Shown here: positions 1 to 8,062 of the stretch, piece after piece
How the letters are laid out: each line of letters begins with the position of its first letter
Numbering within the stretch: the stretch's first letter is position 1
NCBI RefSeq assembly: GCF_004358095.2
Contig: NZ_SMZJ02000008.1
Location: forward strand, 1-64,000
Reading direction: 5' to 3'
DNA length: 64,000 nucleotides
DNA from: Seonamhaeicola sediminis
GTDB lineage: Bacteria > Bacteroidota > Bacteroidia > Flavobacteriales > Flavobacteriaceae
Position numbers and translations under genes: made by a program
The notes under the pieces: generated by a model
Databases searched by the model: none
Told to the model about the DNA's origin: nothing
The model's input: the letters and a program-made list of their open reading frames with translations, nothing else

Positions 1-114
1 GCAAATACAGTAGGGCTCTATGCAAGCAAAGATGTGATTCAGAGATATGTTGAAAATCAAGGAAAAGAGAAGGAATATAAAGAAGTTCATTCAGGACAAC
101 TCAAATTATTTTAA
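1..114 (+). CDS. 3' end of a gene cut by the window edge, ending in a sliding-clamp-like QLKLF
   Basis: The first 37 codons are open in frame 1 and end at TAA (112-114). The fragment is charged and its last five residues are QLKLF. That matches the QL-x-LF peptide by which many DNA repair and replication proteins bind the beta sliding clamp, so the missing part may belong to such a protein; this is inference from five residues. I do not recognise the family. A hairpin that looks like a terminator follows at once, so this gene ends its transcription unit. Confidence 0.6.
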   Translation, partial: ANTVGLYASKDVIQRYVENQGKEKEYKEVHSGQLKLF

Positions 115-145
115 TACCTCGTGGGCTTGCCCCGAGGTAGTTTAT
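115..145 (+). terminator. Intrinsic terminator after the first gene
   Basis: The arms TACCTCG (115-121) and CGAGGTA (133-139) enclose a GC-rich middle that extends the pairing with one bulge. A T-rich tract (141-147) follows. It starts directly at the stop codon of the gene cut by the left edge. Confidence 0.65.
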
Positions 146-167
146 TTTAAACTAAAAAAACATAAAA

Positions 168-437
168 ATGGCAAGTGTAAAAAATCTTAAAAAAGATATT
201 AATAACGTTCTAGGGGATGTTATTGGAGCAGTATGTGATTGGGAGTTGGATAATACCGATACAGATACTAAAAAGAGTGAAGCTATTATAGATGAAGCTA
301 TTGATGTCTTTGATGATTTAATAGCTAAAGTAAACGCTAAAGACGTAAATAATGCTAAAGCGCATTTTAAAGCAATTAATAATGAACTAGAGGAAAAAGC
401 CCAAGCGTTAATTGATAAGGTAAACAACCTAAAATAA
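168..437 (+). CDS. Small acidic helical protein of unknown function
   Basis: An 89-residue protein with no signal peptide or membrane segment. The sequence is rich in Asp, Lys, Ala and Asn and looks like two or three amphipathic helices (about residues 35-60 and 65-88), as in small flavobacterial coiled-coil or phasin-like proteins. The ATG follows an A-rich leader, which is usual for Bacteroidota genes that lack a strong Shine-Dalgarno. The gene stands alone between the terminator at 115-145 and the tRNA-Thr promoter. I do not recognise the family and assign no function. Confidence 0.7.
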   Translation: MASVKNLKKDINNVLGDVIGAVCDWELDNTDTDTKKSEAIIDEAIDVFDDLIAKVNAKDVNNAKAHFKAINNELEEKAQALIDKVNNLK

Positions 438-450
438 TTTAATGGAATAG

Positions 451-480
451 TTGCAAATTATAATTTTGATTTTATATTTG
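451..480 (+). promoter_or_regulatory. Bacteroidota housekeeping promoter of tRNA-Thr
   Basis: TTG at 451-453 and TATATTTG at 473-480 are 19 bp apart. This fits the TTG/TAnnTTTG promoter recognised by the primary sigma factor of Bacteroidota. The tRNA begins 14 bp after the -7 element. Confidence 0.8.
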
Positions 481-493
481 CACCCGTTAAAAC

Positions 494-567
494 GCCGATA
501 TAGCTCAGCTGGCTAGAGCAGCTGATTTGTAATCAGCAGGTCGTGGGTTCGAGTCCCTCTATCGGCT
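494..567 (+). tRNA. tRNA-Thr (anticodon TGT)
   Basis: The cloverleaf is complete. The acceptor arms GCCGATA (494-500) and TATCGGC (560-566) pair fully and the discriminator is T567. The anticodon stem GCTGA/TCAGC holds a loop with anticodon TGT at 528-530. The T-arm contains GGTTCGAGTCC. CCA is not encoded. The gene has its own promoter at 451-480 and a terminator at 610-638. Confidence 0.95.
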
Positions 568-609
568 CAAAAAAGTTTTAAAAATGCCCTTCAAGGAGTT
601 ATAAACAAC

Positions 610-638
610 AAAGCCTTTCTTTTCTGAAAGGCTTTTTT
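610..638 (+). terminator. Intrinsic terminator after tRNA-Thr
   Basis: A perfect 10-bp stem, AAAGCCTTTC (610-619) with GAAAGGCTTT (626-635), has a six-base loop and a run of T. It can also stop the minus-strand gene at 659-1363. The terminator of tRNA-His at 43853-43883 has almost the same stem. Confidence 0.85.
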
Positions 639-658
639 GTTTTATATATATTATATGA

Positions 659-1363
659 TTATTGATTTCGTTCTTGTGCTTTAATTTTGGTAACAAATTC
701 ATCTAATTGCTTTCCATATTTAGAATCTTTTACCTTTTTAGTTAGGGAACTATTAATTGTATCCAATAGATTAAGTCTGGCGTCATAAATCTCAGTTAGT
801 GCAAGATATGGTGAAACTTCACTGTTATTATGATTAAGCGCAAAATTAACGGTGTATAAATATTTTCGTTTTAATAAGTTATCTATATCTTTTTTTGTTG
901 CATATAATTTAGCGGTATCACCATCTTTTTGAGCTTCTAAAGACTCTTTAATTAATTCTAAATTTTCATTGTTAAACCGAGATGCCATTTTTAGATAATC
1001 TTCTAAAACTTTTTGTTGTTCACTTCCATTAATTTTTGGTGCAAACGCAAAAGTTTTAAGTGACGTGTTTATCTCAGTAACTCCTTTATCTGCAAAAAAA
1101 GTTATTCTATCTTCTTCTTTACTATTTTTATCAAGGTATAAATAGAAAACTTCGGGTGACTCAATATCGCTATATAATTCAAATTGAGAGTTTCCGTTAA
1201 TGATAACAGAATCTACAGCAACCAAATTAGTATCGATAACCTTTTTTAAATAAACGGTTCCTTTTTTCAATCCTTTAACATGAGCTTTTACTACTAAATC
1301 ATGTTCTTTTTTTCCACATGAAGCAATTAAAAAAGCTAGAAATATGAATGTGATTTTTTTCAT
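659..1363 (-). CDS. DUF4369-type lipoprotein
   Basis: A 234-aa lipoprotein. The N-terminus is a type II signal peptide with lipobox IASC, so Cys16 would be lipidated. The region after it (about 22-110) has the beta-rich pattern of DUF4369, which in Bacteroidota often sits before a thioredoxin-like domain (TlpA/ResA type). Here there is no CxxC thioredoxin domain; the C-terminal half is helical and charged. I therefore call it a stand-alone DUF4369 periplasmic or outer-membrane-anchored lipoprotein. It is transcribed alone and ends at the bidirectional terminator at 610-638. Its exact role is unknown. Confidence 0.8.
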   Translation of the reverse strand: MKKITFIFLAFLIASCGKKEHDLVVKAHVKGLKKGTVYLKKVIDTNLVAVDSVIINGNSQFELYSDIESPEVFYLYLDKNSKEEDRITFFADKGVTEINTSLKTFAFAPKINGSEQQKVLEDYLKMASRFNNENLELIKESLEAQKDGDTAKLYATKKDIDNLLKRKYLYTVNFALNHNNSEVSPYLALTEIYDARLNLLDTINSSLTKKVKDSKYGKQLDEFVTKIKAQERNQ

Positions 1364-1409
1364 TTAAGATTTTGTTTGGGCGCAAATATCATAAATTATT
1401 ATTTAAAAA

Positions 1410-2678
1410 CTAAAGTGTGGGTGATACTAATTCCATCAAAGTTGCGCAAAATAGTGCAGAAAAAGTACCTATGGCGTAACCAACTACAGCTAGTAGTACA
1501 CCTACTGTTGCTAAAGAGGGATGAAAAGCAGCTGCCACAACAGGAGCTGATGCTGCACCTCCAACATTGGCTTTACTTCCAACGGCTAAAAAGAAATAAG
1601 GAGCTCTAATAACTTTTGCAACAATTATTAATAGTAGTACATGAACAGCCATCCAAATAAGGCCAACAATAAGTAAGCCTGGGTTTTCTAAAATTGATTT
1701 TAAGTCCATTTTCATTCCAATGCTTGCAACAAGTATATAGATGAAAATACTCCCTATTTTGCTGGCTCCAGCACCTTCATATTTTTTGGCTTTAGTGAAA
1801 GATAAAACAATACCTATAATTGTTGCGATGGTAATCATCCAAAAAAATGTGGAGCTAAATGAAGCAAGAGCAGATGTTTTATCAGTAAATATGTTAAAGT
1901 TATTAGTTAAAAACTCTGAAATGTGGATGGATCCTAAATGGGAGATACCTACAGTCATAAAAGCAATTCCCAGCATGATCATATAGTCTGTTAGGTTGGG
2001 GATTTTCATTACACTTTTTTCATAGTTAATTACTTTTTGTTTTAATGCTTCAATGGCTGTATTGTCGGATTTTAACCAATTGTCTATTTTATCTTTTTTT
2101 CCAATTCCAAAAAGTAAAAATGCCATCCATATTTGAGCTACTACAATATCGACTAATATCATAGCTCCAAACTTTTCTGGATTATATTTAAAAATTTCAT
2201 ACATAGCAGTTTGGTTTGCTCCCCCACCAATCCAACTTCCAGCTACTGTTGAAAGCCCTCTCCAAACAGCATCAGGTCCTGAACCTCCAACAGTTTCGGG
2301 ACTAAAAATTGATACTATAAGAATAGCTAAAGGGCCACCAATAATAATTCCAATGGTTCCTGTAAAAAACATAATAAGTGCTTTGGGGCCCAAATTCAAT
2401 ACAGATTTTAAATCTAAACTAAGGGTCATTAAAACTATGGCTGCTGGTAATAAGTAGTTCTTTGAAATATTATAAACTTGTGATATTTCTGGAGAAATTA
2501 GTCCAATGGAGTTTAATATGGCAGGTAAAAGGTAACACATTAAAAGGGCTGGAATTATGTTGTAGAATTTTCTCCAAAATCCAGTTTTTTTTGACGAAGT
2601 ATAAAATACTAAGGCAAGCACTAACATTAGCAACCCAAAAACAATAGTGTCGTTAGTCAATAATGGTTCTTTATTCAT
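1410..2678 (-). CDS. DUF819 family inner-membrane protein (YjcL-like)
   Basis: A 422-aa polytopic protein with about 10-12 hydrophobic segments. The Gly-rich repeats SWIGGGANQTAM (about 150) and GSKANVGGAASAPV (about 370) are typical of DUF819, a family resembling transporters of two inverted halves. Its substrate is unknown. The length is close to the family norm. It lies between two minus-strand single genes with gaps of 46 bp and 234 bp, so it is probably its own unit. No regulator is visible. Confidence 0.85.
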   Translation of the reverse strand: MNKEPLLTNDTIVFGLLMLVLALVFYTSSKKTGFWRKFYNIIPALLMCYLLPAILNSIGLISPEISQVYNISKNYLLPAAIVLMTLSLDLKSVLNLGPKALIMFFTGTIGIIIGGPLAILIVSIFSPETVGGSGPDAVWRGLSTVAGSWIGGGANQTAMYEIFKYNPEKFGAMILVDIVVAQIWMAFLLFGIGKKDKIDNWLKSDNTAIEALKQKVINYEKSVMKIPNLTDYMIMLGIAFMTVGISHLGSIHISEFLTNNFNIFTDKTSALASFSSTFFWMITIATIIGIVLSFTKAKKYEGAGASKIGSIFIYILVASIGMKMDLKSILENPGLLIVGLIWMAVHVLLLIIVAKVIRAPYFFLAVGSKANVGGAASAPVVAAAFHPSLATVGVLLAVVGYAIGTFSALFCATLMELVSPTL

Positions 2679-2743
2679 TAAATGATAGGTTTACAATTAT
2701 TAAGATGCAAGATAATTAAAATAAAAAACGTGATTAGTTTAGT

Positions 2744-2760
2744 TTGGCACGGTGCTTGAT
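2744..2760 (+). promoter_or_regulatory. Candidate sigma-54 promoter facing no gene
   Basis: TTGGCACGGTGCTTGAT matches the sigma-54 consensus (YTGGCACGrNNNTTGCW) at every fixed base except the C of the -12 GC, which is A. The -24 element TTGGCACG is perfect and the spacing is right. It points rightwards into a stretch with no gene that ends in an intrinsic terminator (2854-2886). No inverted-repeat enhancer like the one at 58171-58225 is obvious upstream. Confidence 0.5.
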
Positions 2761-2770
2761 ATTTATAATT

Positions 2771-2886
2771 TGATTACACTTAATGAAAAAGTTTATTGAG
2801 TGGTTACTTTAAACTTAGTAATTGTAATTCATATTTTTGGTTAGTTAGTTAGCAAAAAAGCATCTATTTAATTAGATGCTTTTTTA
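2771..2886 (+). ncRNA. Candidate small RNA of about 115 nt
   Basis: A transcript starting about 11 bp after the sigma-54-like promoter at 2744-2760 would run to the strong terminator at 2854-2886 on the same strand. The stretch lies between two minus-strand genes and contains no convincing coding sequence, only a nine-codon ATG frame. Promoter, length and terminator fit a small regulatory RNA. This is inference from two signals; no family is recognised. Confidence 0.35.
2854..2886. terminator. Strong symmetric intrinsic terminator
   Basis: A perfect 13-bp stem, AAAAAAGCATCTA (2854-2866) with TAGATGCTTTTTT (2873-2885), has a six-base loop. It works on both strands: it ends the minus-strand gene at 2913-3629, and on the plus strand it would end the small RNA candidate at 2771. 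Confidence 0.85.
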
Positions 2887-2912
2887 TTTTGTGTAGATTT
2901 TAAAAATAAAAA

Positions 2913-3629
2913 CTAATAAGGGCACCCACAATTTTTATCACTTTTAAACAAATCGGCTATATTTGTTCCATCTGTTCTAAAAATGTCTATTGATAAACTT
3001 AAACTAAGCATTTTTGGTTTATAAGTCCTCAAATCTGCTAGATTAACTCCATATGCAGAATTATTAATATCTAAAAGTTCTTCTTCTGTTTCATTGGTGC
3101 TAATTTCATATCTTAAGTCAATACCAAACCGGTTGTATCTAACCATCACCCCAAAATTTAAACTTATGGTTTTAGCTTCAAGATCGGGACCTCCATCACT
3201 GAATGATGTTACTTGAACTCCATCAAGAATGACTTCATCATAAAAGTTAAAACTTGGACCAGCATAAATGGAAATAGGTTCAAAAACTTCAACACCAAGT
3301 AATATTGGAAATTCAATTTTTGAAGTTTCCCATTTAGCTTTTCTTACAGGGAAATCATAGTTGTTCTTTAATGAAACATAATTAAGTTCAGGTCTGATAA
3401 AAAAACTTCCAAACTCTGCCATAAAATAACCTCCAATTAAATAACTAATTTCTTTGTTAGGACTAAAAACCTCATCAGGTTTTCCTGCTGATATAGACCC
3501 TCCTCTTGAATTAATATCTCCAATGGTATTATTATTTAAACCACCTTTTAATCCTAAAACAAATTCTTGAGAAAATAGGAAAGATGATTGTAACATAAAT
3601 GCAGTAACTAGTAGGTAAAGTAGTTTCAT
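2913..3629 (-). CDS. Outer-membrane beta-barrel protein (PorT/OmpW-like size)
   Basis: A 238-aa protein with an N-terminal signal peptide (cleavage near SSFLFSQ-E). It then has alternating hydrophobic and polar strands starting with EFVLGLKGGLNNN, the usual opening of Bacteroidota 'outer membrane beta-barrel' or porin-family proteins. The C-terminus ends GCGCPY-like with two nearby Cys, which is unusual for a barrel (barrels normally end in an aromatic strand); the last full strand is LSLSLSIDIF. It is monocistronic and ends at the terminator at 2854-2886. Function beyond the fold is unknown. Confidence 0.75.
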   Translation of the reverse strand: MKLLYLLVTAFMLQSSFLFSQEFVLGLKGGLNNNTIGDINSRGGSISAGKPDEVFSPNKEISYLIGGYFMAEFGSFFIRPELNYVSLKNNYDFPVRKAKWETSKIEFPILLGVEVFEPISIYAGPSFNFYDEVILDGVQVTSFSDGGPDLEAKTISLNFGVMVRYNRFGIDLRYEISTNETEEELLDINNSAYGVNLADLRTYKPKMLSLSLSIDIFRTDGTNIADLFKSDKNCGCPY

Positions 3630-4237
3630 TATTACACGATTTGGTTAAAATTTTGTGTAATATAAAGCTTATGTTATGAAAATTATTCAAATAACGATAA
3701 GATGTTAATTTTAACTACGAAATGATTAATTGATTGATATTATGAAGGTTATGTTTGTAATATTAACGACTGGTGATAGTTTTCTTTGAGGTTGATGATA
3801 AGATTTAGAATTTCATAAATTATTTTCTTCAATTGAAACAAGCATTTGTTACATTTTTTCAATAATTTCTAATTGACAATTCAAGTTCGATTTATATAGT
3901 ACACGAACTTCTTTTTGACTACTTGTAAAGCTTTAGAGTCGTTAATGATGAATCATTGGGTTTTTATTTTCTAAATGAAGATTGTGCTTCATTCTTATAT
4001 ATTATAATTTGTTTTTAATCTGGTTTTATGTGTATTTCATCTATAAATGTTAAAATTATATGTATTTCATCGATTAATAATGTTTTTTATCGTTTTTAAT
4101 GAAATTAAATTTTACTTTTGAAGTGTACTAAATAACATACTTTTTAGTTCAATGGATTAATTAATTAATATTTGCATTATGTTGTTGATATGGATACCCC
4201 AAATCTAATACATAATAAAAAAGCAAATTAAGAAAAG
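3630..4237. other. 608-bp stretch without a recognisable gene
   Basis: This AT-rich stretch separates the divergent genes at 2913-3629 and 4309-4974, so it must hold both of their promoters, though neither matches the consensus clearly. A near-repeat, TATGTGTATTTCATC and TATATGTATTTCATC, lies about 35 bp apart around 4027-4075. No coding sequence longer than about 10 codons is convincing. The right end leads into the orphan terminator at 4238-4265, so a short untranslated RNA may end here. Confidence 0.5.
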
Positions 4238-4265
4238 ACCGAGTTTGAGGGAACTCGGTTTTTTT
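4238..4265 (+). terminator. Intrinsic terminator with no gene upstream
   Basis: ACCGAGTT (4238-4245) pairs with AACTCGGT (4252-4259), with a six-base loop and a run of seven T. It points rightwards and lies 43 bp before the start codon of the VanX-like gene. There is no plus-strand gene between 568 and here, so it ends either a small RNA or a leader transcript of the VanX-like gene (an attenuator). Confidence 0.75.
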
Positions 4266-4308
4266 GTGCTTTATATTTTGCATTGTAATTTTTAATAAAT
4301 TAGTGAAA

Positions 4309-4974
4309 ATGAAACAAATTATTAGATTTTCATTATTACTGTATAGTTTTTACTCTTTTGGACAACTACCTGAAGGGTTTGTCTATGTAAACGAAATTAT
4401 CCCAAGTTTAAATGTTGAACTCAAATATTTTTCTGAAAAGAACTTTATTGGAAAACCAATAGAGGGTTATAAATCCAATAAACTTATTCTTACTAAACAA
4501 ACTGCCGAAGCCTTAAAATTAATCAACAAGCATCTAAAGAATAAACGGTTGAGTTTAAAAGTTTATGACGGGTACAGACCTCAAAGAGCTGTGAATCATT
4601 TTATTCGTTGGGCAAAAAACTTAAATGATACAATCAATAAGTCAATATACTATCCAAATGTTAATAAGAAGGACCTCTTTAAAGAGGAATATATTGCAGC
4701 AAAGTCTGGGCATAGTAAAGGCAGTACTGTTGATTTAACGATTATTGATACCGATACAGGAAAACTTTTGGATATGGGAAGCATCTATGATTTTTTTGGT
4801 GTTCAATCATGGGTGAATTATGAAGGTATTACTGAAGAGCAAAAAGCAAATAGAAAACTTTTACACGAAGTTATGACTAAATTTGGTTTTAAAAACTACC
4901 CACGGGAATGGTGGCACTTTACACTTAAAGATGAACCATTTTCAAACAGTTATTTTGATTTTCCAGTAGAATAA
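4309..4974 (+). CDS. VanX-like D-alanyl-D-alanine dipeptidase (peptidase family M15D)
   Basis: A 221-aa exported zinc peptidase. A signal peptide (about 18 residues, ending SFYSFGQ) starts at ATG 4309; an upstream TTG at 4264 would add a meaningless extension and overlaps the terminator. The family M15 zinc motif SGHSKGSTVDLT (His and Asp) and the EWWH motif (catalytic Glu, third zinc His) are both present, as in VanX/DdpX enzymes that hydrolyse D-Ala-D-Ala. In non-resistant bacteria such enzymes recycle cell-wall dipeptide in the periplasm. No vanH/vanA homologues are nearby, so resistance is not suggested. It converges on the cupin gene at 4992. Confidence 0.88.
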   Translation: MKQIIRFSLLLYSFYSFGQLPEGFVYVNEIIPSLNVELKYFSEKNFIGKPIEGYKSNKLILTKQTAEALKLINKHLKNKRLSLKVYDGYRPQRAVNHFIRWAKNLNDTINKSIYYPNVNKKDLFKEEYIAAKSGHSKGSTVDLTIIDTDTGKLLDMGSIYDFFGVQSWVNYEGITEEQKANRKLLHEVMTKFGFKNYPREWWHFTLKDEPFSNSYFDFPVE

Positions 4975-4991
4975 ATCAGTTTTAGAACTAA

Positions 4992-5495
4992 TCAAACTCT
5001 GGTAAGTTTTGTGATAATTTCTGAATGTTGAGGGAATTTTGAAATTAATGTTTCTCTATTAGCAAGTTCAAAATCCCTAAAATCAAATCCAGGAGAGACT
5101 GTACAGCCCACAAGGGCATAATCACCATTATCTACAACTTCGGAAGCAAACCAATCTCTGGCGTTAACTGTGAATTGAGGCACTTCTCCTTTTTCTAAGT
5201 TGTTACCAACAATAACATTGGAGTAGTTTCCTTTTTCTGAAATTATATGTAATTTTAAAGGAGTGCCTTTGTAGAAATGCCACATTTCATCTTGGTTAAT
5301 TCTATGAAATGCTGAAAAGGAATCTGATGTCAGTAAAAAGTAAATCCCAGTACAATAGTTTCTTTTTCCATTGATGTAATCGTTCAAATCTTTTTCTCTA
5401 ATGAGTCCTTTACTTCTATAAGTTTCTTTAAAGAAGCCCCCTTCAGGGTGCGGTTGCATGTCTAAAATATTTACAATTTCTTCGAATTTGGTCAT
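4992..5495 (-). CDS. Cupin_5 (DUF985) protein
   Basis: A 167-aa soluble protein with the hallmarks of DUF985/cupin_5: the start MQPHPEGGFFKETYRS, the internal GIYFLLTSDSFSAFHRI and DEMWHFYKG, and the C-terminal VSPGFDFRDFELA. These are conserved lines of a double-stranded beta-helix that probably binds a sugar-like ligand or metal; no reaction is established. Its ATG overlaps the stop of the MOSC gene by one base (TAATG), so the two are translationally coupled. Confidence 0.88.
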   Translation of the reverse strand: MTKFEEIVNILDMQPHPEGGFFKETYRSKGLIREKDLNDYINGKRNYCTGIYFLLTSDSFSAFHRINQDEMWHFYKGTPLKLHIISEKGNYSNVIVGNNLEKGEVPQFTVNARDWFASEVVDNGDYALVGCTVSPGFDFRDFELANRETLISKFPQHSEIITKLTRV

Positions 5496-6130
5496 TAATA
5501 TAAAAAAGTTTTCAATTTATCTCGTTTTCTTTGTGGTAGTGAATTATTGTTAATGATGGCCTTAATAAGAGTTTTGTTTTTGTTTTTTGAGAAAAATAAG
5601 TTAAAGAATTCTACTGTTGTAATGCTGTTTTCAGCTTGTTTGATTAATTTAAATTTATCACCCTCTCTAACATACCCTTCTTCTAAAACACGGACATAAG
5701 TACCGGGATACCCATAGTCAATAAACTGTTTTATGACTTCCTGTGAGCCAAATTTATAACCAAATTTAAAACAGGGTTCGCGAGGCTGGGTAACTTGTAC
5801 TAAAGCTTTTCCAACTTTATAAACATCACCAATATATATCTTATCCTCATTTAAACCAGAAACCGTTAAGTTTTCACCAAACATACCCCAATTCCAATCT
5901 AAGTTAGGGTATAATTTTTTCCAATAATCGTAATGATCTTCAGAGAATAGGTAGCAGGCTTTAAATTCGCCTCCATGATTTTTTCTATCTATAACGGAGT
6001 CGTTCTTAACATCATATGTCCCCAAGAAAAAAGGTTTATCTGTTGGTAATTTGTAAATGCCTGTGGTAATGGTTTTACCATTCCAAGTAAAGGTAGTTGG
6101 TTTTGCTATATTAGTTGAGGTTACTTGCAT
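5495..6130 (-). CDS. MOSC domain protein (YiiM-like)
   Basis: A 211-aa protein. It has the MOSC core: KNHGGEFKACYLF (beginning), WGMFGENLTVSGL (substrate loop), and QPREPCFKFGYKFG with the conserved Cys that in MOSC proteins handles sulfur for the molybdenum cofactor or reduces N-hydroxylated compounds. The last 50 residues form the short helical extension seen in YiiM-type proteins. It is the first gene of a two-gene operon with the cupin at 4992, coupled by a one-base overlap. Substrate unknown. Confidence 0.88.
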   Translation of the reverse strand: MQVTSTNIAKPTTFTWNGKTITTGIYKLPTDKPFFLGTYDVKNDSVIDRKNHGGEFKACYLFSEDHYDYWKKLYPNLDWNWGMFGENLTVSGLNEDKIYIGDVYKVGKALVQVTQPREPCFKFGYKFGSQEVIKQFIDYGYPGTYVRVLEEGYVREGDKFKLIKQAENSITTVEFFNLFFSKNKNKTLIKAIINNNSLPQRKRDKLKTFLY

Positions 6131-6374
6131 GTATTAAAAATACACAAAAGCTTAATAATCATAATAAAACTCACTTTTTATTGATTTTGTTTTAAGCATT
6201 TCGTTCCAAAACTATTTTAGAGTTTTAATTTACCCTAAATTTTAGCTTTCACAATGTGTTTTTACTAAAAGTTAACTATCTTAAAAAGTATTTGTATTTT
6301 TATATAAGTAAAAATTAATTAAATGATTTGGATAATACTATGAATAAGATATTTTGATTTGATGATTAAATAAA

Positions 6375-6605
6375 CTATCCAATTAAATTGTTTTGCCTTC
6401 CTTTTAATCGTTTTTCAATTTTTTGTTTTATTACAGTTAAGCGTTTCATCAAATCCATAAGTTCAGGATCTTTAGTTTCTTTATAAACATCATTTATCTC
6501 TAGAATAAGTGCTTTAACCTCACGAGACGATTCAATACGCTCGCTAGTAGTTTTAAAGGTGTGTTTGCGTTGTTCAAACTCTAAAGCTCTTTCAATAAGT
6601 TTCAT
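6375..6605 (-). CDS. Small helical protein, paralogue of the one at 10379-10615
   Basis: 76 residues from ATG at 6605. I chose this start because the protein then begins MKLIERALEFEQRK, in register with the paralogue MELELINRALEFEQRK at 10379-10615; an upstream ATG would add 15 unmatched residues. Both proteins share SREVKALILEIN/SREAKTLILDLN and DLMKRLTVIKQKIEKRL/DIMKRLTAIKRKVEKRL. They are all-helical, basic, with no membrane segment. It follows the photolyase gene by 146 bp and is the likely last gene of operon 1. Function unknown. Confidence 0.75.
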   Translation of the reverse strand: MKLIERALEFEQRKHTFKTTSERIESSREVKALILEINDVYKETKDPELMDLMKRLTVIKQKIEKRLKGRQNNLIG

Positions 6606-6751
6606 ATATTTAATATAATTTAAATCGATTAAAACATCGAATTTTGACAATATAATAAAATCTATGAAACTTATGTTTTCTAAGCTGAATTATTATACAA
6701 AATTTATGATTTAAATAAACGAAGAGTTTTCAAACTACTTTATAGATTATA

Positions 6752-8056
6752 TTAATTCAGGGCTTTTTTATAGAAATCTAAACAACGTTCTCTCGCAAAT
6801 TTGTGTTCTACTATAGGTTTTGGATAGTTAAATTCTTGGAACTCTGGGACCCATTTTTTTATGTAATCTAAATTTTTATCAAATTTTTTAACCTGTGTTA
6901 TTGGATTGAAAATCCTAAAATAGGGTGCAGCATCCACACCACATCCGGCTACCCATTGCCAATTACCTATATTGCTTGAGAGTTCATAGTCATGTAACTT
7001 TTCTGCAAAATAGGCTTCTCCCCACCTCCAGTCTATTAGTAAATGTTTACAAAGAAAACTGCCTACCAACATTCTCACCCGGTTATGCATAAAGCCAGTT
7101 TCGTTAAGCTGTCGCATACCAGCATCAACTAGGGGATATCCTGTTTGACCAAGACACCAAGCTTTAAAATCTGTTTCGTTATTTTTCCATTGCAGTCTCT
7201 CATATTTTGGTTTAAAGCACTTTTTTATAGTATGGGGAAAGTGCCAAAGAATTTGCATAAAAAATTCTCTCCATATTAGTTCATTTATAAAGACAGGGTA
7301 TTCTTGGGAAAGAGATTTTTTAACAATCTTACGAATACTCACGGTTCCAAAACGTAAATGAGGCCCTAATCTGGAAGTAGCATCTGCTGCTGGGAAATTT
7401 CTATTGGCTTCATAGGTCTTTATTAGCTCTGAATCAATTTTGTAAGGTTTAATAGATTGACCAGATTTTTTAAACCCAATATCAGCAAGTTTTATATTAG
7501 AAGCTTCATTTTGTTGGTATAAATTATTGAAATTTTCTTCAGTTTTATATTCATCAAGATGACCCTCAGTAAACTTTTTTTTCCAAGCTTTCATGTAAGG
7601 GGTATATACCAAATATGGTTCTCCATTACTTTTAACTACCTCAGACCTCTCAAAAATAACATGATCTTTAAATGTTTTGAAAGCTATTTTTTCATTTTTC
7701 AAAAAGCGTTCTATAGTTATATCTCTTTCTTTACCATAGGGTTCATGGTCATGATTCGTATATACAGTATTAATATTGTAGGTTTTTGTAATGGTTTTAA
7801 AAACATCGATAGGTGTACCATAAAAAAGAGCAATATTAGATTTGCTATTTTTTTGTAGATCCTCACGCATAGTTTGTAGCGTATTATGAATAAAGGTTAC
7901 CCTAGCATCATCTTTTGGTAGCTTGTCTAGGATAATAGAGTCAAATATGAATATTGGTAATACTTTGTATTTGCCTTTTAAGGCTTCTGATAATCCTTTA
8001 TTGTCATAAAGTCTAAGGTCTCTTCTAAACCAGAATAAGTTAATGGGCTGTTTCAT
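6752..8056 (-). CDS. phrB: Class I deoxyribodipyrimidine (CPD) photolyase
   Basis: A 434-aa DNA repair flavoprotein that uses blue light to split cyclobutane pyrimidine dimers. The N-terminal antenna domain starts NLFWFRRDLRLYDN. The C-terminal FAD domain has WREFFMQILW, GQTGYPLVDAGMRQL, TGFMHNRVRM and NIGNWQWVAGCGVDAAPYFRIFNP-type motifs, including the Asn at the flavin N5 position and the proximal Trp of the electron-transfer chain. Length is normal for the class. The stop is followed by the small gene at 6375; the SRPBCC gene ends 7 bp upstream. It is the one clearly canonical photolyase of the four homologues in this region. Confidence 0.93.
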   Translation of the reverse strand: MKQPINLFWFRRDLRLYDNKGLSEALKGKYKVLPIFIFDSIILDKLPKDDARVTFIHNTLQTMREDLQKNSKSNIALFYGTPIDVFKTITKTYNINTVYTNHDHEPYGKERDITIERFLKNEKIAFKTFKDHVIFERSEVVKSNGEPYLVYTPYMKAWKKKFTEGHLDEYKTEENFNNLYQQNEASNIKLADIGFKKSGQSIKPYKIDSELIKTYEANRNFPAADATSRLGPHLRFGTVSIRKIVKKSLSQEYPVFINELIWREFFMQILWHFPHTIKKCFKPKYERLQWKNNETDFKAWCLGQTGYPLVDAGMRQLNETGFMHNRVRMLVGSFLCKHLLIDWRWGEAYFAEKLHDYELSSNIGNWQWVAGCGVDAAPYFRIFNPITQVKKFDKNLDYIKKWVPEFQEFNYPKPIVEHKFARERCLDFYKKALN

Positions 8057-8062
8057 TTACTA

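Noticed and set aside
152-427. Minus-strand open frame opposite the 89-aa protein
   Set aside because: Shadow of the real gene; low-complexity Ser/Leu-rich translation without start context.
2782-2820. Nine-codon frames inside the two small RNA candidates (about 2782 and 4179)
   Set aside because: Too short and without conservation evidence; noted only as possible leader peptides.
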